Shown: positions 59,069 through 64,000 of the stretch, one piece after another
How positions within the stretch are numbered: the first letter of the stretch is position 1
Layout of the letters: every line of letters starts with the position of its first letter
Source: Scortum barcoo
Taxonomy: Eukaryota > Chordata > Actinopteri > Centrarchiformes > Terapontidae
Length of the DNA stretch: 64,000 nt
Direction: 5' to 3'
NCBI GenBank assembly: GCA_023238725.1
Contig: CM041546.1
Coordinates: 17,561,492-17,625,491 of the forward strand
Notes under the pieces: model-generated
Database searches by the model: none
Seen by the model: the letters and a program-made list of their open reading frames with translations, nothing else
What the model was told of the DNA's origin: nothing
Program-made: the position numbers and the translations under genes

Positions 59069-60559
59069 TTAAATTTGCAGGTCAGACACTCGTTTGCTGC
59101 TTGTTTTACTTGTCACTGATGTTTTGCAGTTGGAGGAAGGAGGTCTGGGGTTGTTCCTGGTTGATCCTGAGCTGGAGTCATCCTGTGACTCTGAGGTTGA
59201 GGGACAGCTTTGATGTTTAGCATCTGATTTTGACTGCATGCGAGAGGAGGGAGGCTGGCTGCTGGCACCCCCATATGAATCTGTGTCAGAGCTTTTGCCC
59301 TCCAGCACTGTGGAGCATTTGAAAGAACCGTGAGTCCTCCAAGGCCTCCTCACCGCGCTAACTGGCAGCGTGGGGACCAAGGAAGAGTGAGCTGCCTGCT
59401 GTGGGCATTTTGGAGAGTCTGGGCTCCCTCTTTCACTGCTCTCATCCTCCTTACCATGTGAGGGAAGATGCAAAAAGTCCTCCTGCTTTGGATTAATTAG
59501 GGAGTCACAGCAGAGAGAGCAGGGCTCATTGGTAGTCGAGGGGCACTTATAGTCTGGGGGGCCTTGTGCTGAACATCTAGAATCATCCAACTCCTGCTGC
59601 ATGACCAGCTCGCCCTGAAGAGGTAGAGAAGTTGAGGGTTTGATAGGGTTTGGGTACGTAGCAGTGCCCTGCACCCTCTCCATCAAGAGGTTGTAGCCAG
59701 TGGGTGTAGAAGCAATTGTTGACTTTCGGGATGCACCGGTGTACATTTGCGCAACAGACTCTTTTTTATACTTGCTGGCATAGTAGTTGTCAAGTTCATC
59801 CCTCTCATCTCTCAAGTGAGGGTAGAAGTCCAAGATGCCCTTTTTGATCTTCTTGTAGCCCAGATGCATGATCTCCAAGATGTTTAGGAAGAGGGAAATT
59901 GCAGCAATGCATTGCATGAACACCATGAAGACACTTTTTTCTGTTGGCCTGGAAACATAACAGTCTACAGCATTGGGACAAGGGTCCTGCTCACATTTGA
60001 AGAGTGGGTAGAGGTGGAAGCCGTAAAGGAGGTACTGTCCCGTCATGAAGGCCACTTCAACCACAGAGCGAGTGACGACGTGAGCCACGTAGGTTCGCAG
60101 CAGAGAGCCCCTCAGAGGAGCTTTGTTTAGCTTCCCCTGATCGAGCTGCTTCATTTCCCGCTCGATCTTCTTCCTGTCCTCTGCCAGCTCCGTGCCAACC
60201 AGCTCCAGCTCCCTCCGCAGCAGAGCCTTCTTCTTCTGCCGTGCCTTCTCCAGCGCCCGCAGCCTGTACAGAGCGTGGCCCATGTAAACCAGTGACGGAG
60301 AAGACACGAAGATGACCTGCAGCACCCAGTAGCGGATGAGAGAGATCGGGAAAGCCAGGTCGTAGCACACGTTCCTGCACCCGGGCTGCTCGGTGTTGCA
60401 TATGAAGTCAGCCTGCTCGTCGTTCCACACATCCTCAGCTGCCACCCCGAGGACTAGCATGCGGAAGATGAACAGGATGGTGAGCCAGATCTTGCCCACC
60501 ATAGTGGAATGGATATGCACCTCCTCCAAAATCCCACCAAGGAAGTTCCAGTCCCCCAT
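59069..60559 (-). CDS. gja9: Gap junction protein alpha 9 (connexin 58/59 orthologue), 496 aa
   Basis: Connexins form hexameric hemichannels that dock into gap junctions; in fish this subfamily is known from retinal horizontal cells. The coding region is a single exon, as usual for connexins. MGDWNFLGGILEE starts the N-terminal gating helix. Extracellular loop 1 has C54-x6-C61-x3-C65. The cytoplasmic loop is long and Lys/Arg/Glu-rich (about 100-150, ending KLNKAPLRGSLL). Loop 2 has C189-x4-C194-x5-C200 followed by SRPTEK, and four membrane spans are evident. The C-tail (about 245-496) is Ser/Pro-rich and ends SDLQI, like human GJA9 (TDLQI), a candidate PDZ ligand resembling connexin-43's DLEI. 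Adjacency to mycbp also supports gja9 over gja10. The frame stays open 59 codons upstream, but a splice acceptor directly before MGDW makes 60559 the start. Confidence 0.95.
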   Translation of the reverse strand: MGDWNFLGGILEEVHIHSTMVGKIWLTILFIFRMLVLGVAAEDVWNDEQADFICNTEQPGCRNVCYDLAFPISLIRYWVLQVIFVSSPSLVYMGHALYRLRALEKARQKKKALLRRELELVGTELAEDRKKIEREMKQLDQGKLNKAPLRGSLLRTYVAHVVTRSVVEVAFMTGQYLLYGFHLYPLFKCEQDPCPNAVDCYVSRPTEKSVFMVFMQCIAAISLFLNILEIMHLGYKKIKKGILDFYPHLRDERDELDNYYASKYKKESVAQMYTGASRKSTIASTPTGYNLLMERVQGTATYPNPIKPSTSLPLQGELVMQQELDDSRCSAQGPPDYKCPSTTNEPCSLCCDSLINPKQEDFLHLPSHGKEDESSERGSPDSPKCPQQAAHSSLVPTLPVSAVRRPWRTHGSFKCSTVLEGKSSDTDSYGGASSQPPSSRMQSKSDAKHQSCPSTSESQDDSSSGSTRNNPRPPSSNCKTSVTSKTSSKRVSDLQI

Positions 60560-60578
60560 CTTCACTCTGCCATTAGGA
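60560..60578 (-). other. gja9: gja9 5' UTR part of coding exon, with splice acceptor
   Basis: On the minus strand a pyrimidine stretch ends in TTTCTACCAG at 60588-60579, so the exon begins at 60578, 19 nt before the ATG. Connexin genes typically have a non-coding exon 1 and an intron just upstream of the ATG. Confidence 0.65.
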
Positions 60579-61112
60579 CTGGTAGAAAGTAAGTGACAGA
60601 GAGAGATTAAATAATTAGGGAAGAAAACTGTTTTAAAATTGCTTTTTAAAAAAGTAAAAGTACAGTGAACATGCAGTAGGAAGAGTAGAAAGTAGAACTC
60701 TAAATATATTCGATAAAAAAAAAAGTATATTTCCAATCAAGCAGACTTTCAGAGTAAATGAACACAGAATAAAAGAGCAAAATTTGTAGTAAACCACAAA
60801 ATAAAAATGAAAAGAATAGTCACTGAAAAAACAATCTAGATTTCCCAGTAACAGTGGAAGTATAAAAAATGACATTACCCCTCAAATAGAAAAATGGAAC
60901 ATTAATTAGTAGAAAACTTGAAGTGAAGTAAAAATGCACGGTGTCACATATTTGCAAGAAGAAATATTAAAAGTCAACAGAGAGGACTTGTACATCCAGT
61001 GGTATGTTCCCTTGGCTCGCCATCCAGATTAGCTTTAATAAAGCCATTCCCCACAGCGGTGTCATTATATAAAGCGGGGCAAAGCTCCGTGCACTTGCTG
61101 TTTCCATTTACC
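60579..61112 (-). other. gja9: putative gja9 5' intron
   Basis: Non-coding, AT-rich, bounded by the donor at 61112 and the acceptor at 60579 on minus. A TATATAA word at 61066-61073 lies within it and is not placed to drive the exon at 61113. Confidence 0.35.
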
Positions 61113-61165
61113 TTGCAGCGGCATGGATAGACTGCCAGGGGTGACTTAAATCTCCTCGGGTCATG
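61113..61165 (-). other. gja9: candidate non-coding exon 1 of gja9
   Basis: A good minus-strand donor, CAAG|GTAAAT, falls at 61113/61112. It would pair with the acceptor at 60579 to remove a 534-nt intron. The upper border is a guess: an AT-rich TATA-like run lies at about 61190-61203, which would place a start near 61165. No expression evidence is available here. Confidence 0.35.
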
Positions 61166-61169
61166 CAGC

Positions 61170-64000
61170 CCTCACACAGTCACCAAAAAGTTTTTAAAAA
61201 TCATTAGCGCCCTCCACACGAGTCCCTGCTCATCTTCCTAAACTTCAGTGGACCCGCCTCTGCCTCATTGTGGCCAGAAACAAAGTGGGAATAACTGAGC
61301 TGCCGAGGGAAAGTTGCCAACACTACTCTGACAAGAGAAAGTCAATAGCAGCAGCTTCAGCCGTGCATTTAGATCATGGCCTCACAGTGATGGGGTTGTA
61401 CTCAGTTGTATAACAGATATTGACCTCACTCTTTGCAGCACTCTTTTGTATTTCTCACTGAATATAACATCATTCACACGTTTGTTTACCTTTCTAAAAA
61501 AAAATGCATTGAACAGCAAAGCCGGCAACTCACTAAACATATCTTCCATGGTTTTTACATTAGTTGTGGGTGTCCATGACCAAAATGTACATGACCAAAG
61601 TGTCTCCAAATACACAAGATCAGACTGAATGCTTAGAACTTGTTAGCACTCCTTTGCTCCATATGCACAAACGAAGAGAAGGAAATGGTTGCTCTAGTTG
61701 GGATCCCCATGTTATCAATACTACTCGGTTAGTCACTCAGACCGCATACGATCAATAGTTGTGAAGTAGTCAATGAGTCATCATGTCCGATTTCATACTC
61801 TGCTGCTCCTCTCTGGATGTAATTAAGTTCTCGTGCACTTGACACATTATTTTATCCCACTTACAAGAAATCTATCACAATGGATTAGTGTGCTTGCCAG
61901 CTGCTGTTTGCCAACTTCGTGCTGTCCAATTCTAAATACCTTTAAATGACTCTACGTGATAAATATGCTTTTTAATCAAGTTCTTTATTTGTTATGTGCA
62001 CAGCAGTAACAATGGCTTATATGAAATGGAAAGAGAAAAATAAAAAGTCATTCAAGACATAAAATAGTACCAAGATGAAATATAGGAATAAAAGACATAT
62101 AAAAGGTAGCAGAAAATTCAACCTACCAGCCCAGTGACTGTCTGTCAATTTGATCTAAACTAAACTTTTCCCCTCTGACCTAAAGTCATACTGCCCAGCA
62201 CAGCAGATTGATTGAAACCAGTCTGGAACAAACACATTAGGGGGTTCAGAGGTCATACTGGGGTAACGTAGAGAGAGAGTACCAGAGACATTTCCCCTTT
62301 TTTCCTTCGGATCACTGGATTCAATTTTCACTTGTACTTTACCTCTCAGACGTCCTCTAGTTTCTGTCTATCAACACAGTTCAGTGTTTAATGAAATTTG
62401 TAGAATCTAATTTCTAATTAATCTGAAAAAATCTTTTGATAAAAAATTGTGAGAAGATGAATTCCAGACATTTGAACATATTCATTTGAATGTTTGACCT
62501 TCACTGTGCAGGACGATGCGATTGTGAGTTTGCAAGAAGTCTTAAAATATTACCAGATGGCAAAAGTTAAAGTATTTGAGGTCTAAAATAATGAAGGTAT
62601 AACAAAGTATTTTATATGAGTGACACTTTAACTTTACTTTGACTTTGACTGGAACCTTTTATTAATTGCAAGACGTTCACCAGTCGATGATACTGTATGT
62701 GTTGCCTTTAGGCAGCAGTGGAAGAAATATTCATATCTTTTACTTTAGTAAAAGTACCAAAAACTACAGAGTACATTTACTCTCTTATATGGAAAAATTC
62801 CTACCAAAATCTCACTTAGGTAATAGTACATAACTATTTGGATCAATTTTTATTTAAAATACCAAAAGTGAAAGTGACCATGCAGTAGCAGTAGGCCTAT
62901 ACTTCATATGAGAAAGTTCATCTTTAACAACATGTCCTACTTCATAAACTGATTTGTATTTTATTTATATTTTTATTGATTAAATTAACCTGCAAATTTA
63001 TAAGTGACTAGAACTGTCAAATGCAGTGAAATAAAAAGTATATTAGTATAAAAAAGTATAAAGTATATATATGCAAACACACCACAACAATGACCATTAG
63101 CAGCAAATTTTTATTCAAGATACAAAAAGCAAAACCTTGCAAGATTCAGCTGCAGCTGCATTGTCTTTTGACATCATGTTTACTGTACTACATAAAGCAA
63201 CATGCCATTTCAGGGTCGAGGCAAACAAGTTCATGGTAATACAATATTGATGCTGTTATAGTTGATGAAGTTATATTGATGAGCTGAGCTGGGAAACTAT
63301 AGAATTTTCCATATACTGCATGTAGAGTCAAATACATGTAACAGTGTATATTAGCTGCTGACAGTGACACTAATTTATATGTAGTCTTTACTGTTCGTTA
63401 TAAATATATTTATTAATCAGAAATAATCAATACTCAATTTAACAAGAAAAAAAAAGACATTAAAAAACTAGTCTCGTTTAGAAATACTTTAAATATTGAA
63501 ATGTGGAAGATCAAGTGTAGGAGGTCTCTGTTTTGTCTTTGGTCATAGTTTACCTGTAATCTTAGATAAATGTAAAGTACATTTTCTAAAATAAACGGTT
63601 TCTAAATTACAGTAAGTACCCAATACTCTTCCTTCAACAGATGTAAAACAGTAATATTAAATGGTTTTCATTTATAAACTTATGGAACAGTAAATATTCT
63701 GCCACTAAACTGTAACTTTCAACAATTTCCCCACTGTGTAGTAGGGATACAGTATGATATAAACCTTTCAATTTACTGAAAAACGTACAGCAAAAAAGCT
63801 GAAAATGTTGTTTTTCCAAGGTTAAAAAAACAAAACAAAATATGACAGAAAATGTATTAAGAGATTTGTAACTCAACATGTTATTAGCTACGCCTGTCAA
63901 CAGGATGTGACTGAAACAATACAGTGGCATTAAGCCAAGGCCTGATGGTAAACCAGCTTTTGCTTTCAAAGAAAAGGAGGAACACCAACATGTTGGACAT
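61170..64000. other. non-coding right edge
   Basis: No protein gene recognised. It holds one reverse copy of the 'cagtggtggaaagtaactaagtac' repeat family (62705-63070). 62110-62330 is low-repeat and may be a weak CNE. In human, RHBDL2 follows GJA9 on this side, but none of it is visible here. Confidence 0.5.
62705..63070 (-). repeat. teleost interspersed repeat, reverse copy
   Basis: 'gcagcagtggaagaaatattcatatcttttactttagtaaaag', 'accatgcagtagcagtaggcc' and 'aaatgcagtgaaataaaaagtat' are the landmarks of the 'agtacttttacttaagtaaa' family. Confidence 0.75.

Noticed and set aside
60057..60432. Long alternative frames antisense or shifted within the connexin region
   Set aside because: Shadows of the gja9 frame; the -1 and -2 frame proteins resemble nothing, while the main frame has all connexin landmarks.
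60560..60736. Upstream in-frame extension of gja9 by 59 codons
   Set aside because: MGDWNFLGG is the invariant connexin start, and a splice acceptor lies at 60579, so the upstream frame is intron.
61066..61073. TATATAA as the gja9 TATA box
   Set aside because: On minus it would start transcription near 61040 with no good donor before 60600, while a better donor lies upstream at 61113. It reads equally well on plus, away from the gene.
61382..61615. 77-codon minus-strand frame near the right edge
   Set aside because: No recognisable family, no splice context, and composition like the surrounding non-coding DNA.

Overview
This window is vertebrate nuclear DNA, almost certainly from a spiny-rayed (percomorph-type) teleost. 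The signs are split genes with GT-AG introns and vertebrate protein families, very dense CA/TG microsatellites, and several interspersed repeat families I recognise from fish genomes. These are the 'gtcattgggcgagaggcggggtacacc' type, the 'cgattaatcgattagttgttgcagccc' type, the 'agtacttgagtaaatgtactt' type, the 'gggatgcaccgat' type and the 'gatcgccccctggtggctgg' type. No transposase or reverse-transcriptase reading frame is visible.

Layout. About 1-42,200 holds no protein-coding gene that I can support. It is a gene desert of microsatellites, polypurine/polypyrimidine tracts, repeat relics and at least a dozen blocks of low-repeat, homeodomain/POU-like AT-rich sequence that read like conserved non-coding elements (CNEs). 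One promoter-like island near 30,340-30,560 carries a full CRE and a perfect palindromic RFX X-box. The gene cluster follows. rragc (RagC GTPase, minus strand, 7 coding exons) spans 42,238-53,937. mycbp (AMY-1, plus strand, 5 coding exons) spans 55,013-57,665. gja9 (connexin 58/59 orthologue, minus strand, one coding exon) spans 59,069-60,559. From 60,600 to 64,000 I see a candidate 5' non-coding gja9 exon and repeats, but no further gene.

Context. RRAGC-MYCBP-GJA9 are also neighbours in human (1p34), with RRAGC's 3' end facing a large desert that ends at POU3F1. The left 42 kb is therefore best read as part of the pou3f1-rragc desert, a likely developmental regulatory landscape; this is inference, since pou3f1 itself is not in the window. 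The three genes do not share a pathway: RagC signals amino-acid sufficiency to mTORC1 at the lysosome, MYCBP is a small coiled-coil partner of c-MYC and AKAP proteins, and GJA9 forms gap junctions. The clearest structural oddity is that mycbp is head-to-head with rragc and tail-to-tail with gja9, whereas as I recall all three lie on one strand in human. A CTCF-consensus site sits between rragc and mycbp.

Limits. Exon borders of the three genes were read codon by codon and are phase-consistent. UTR ends, CNE calls and repeat borders are approximate and were made by eye.
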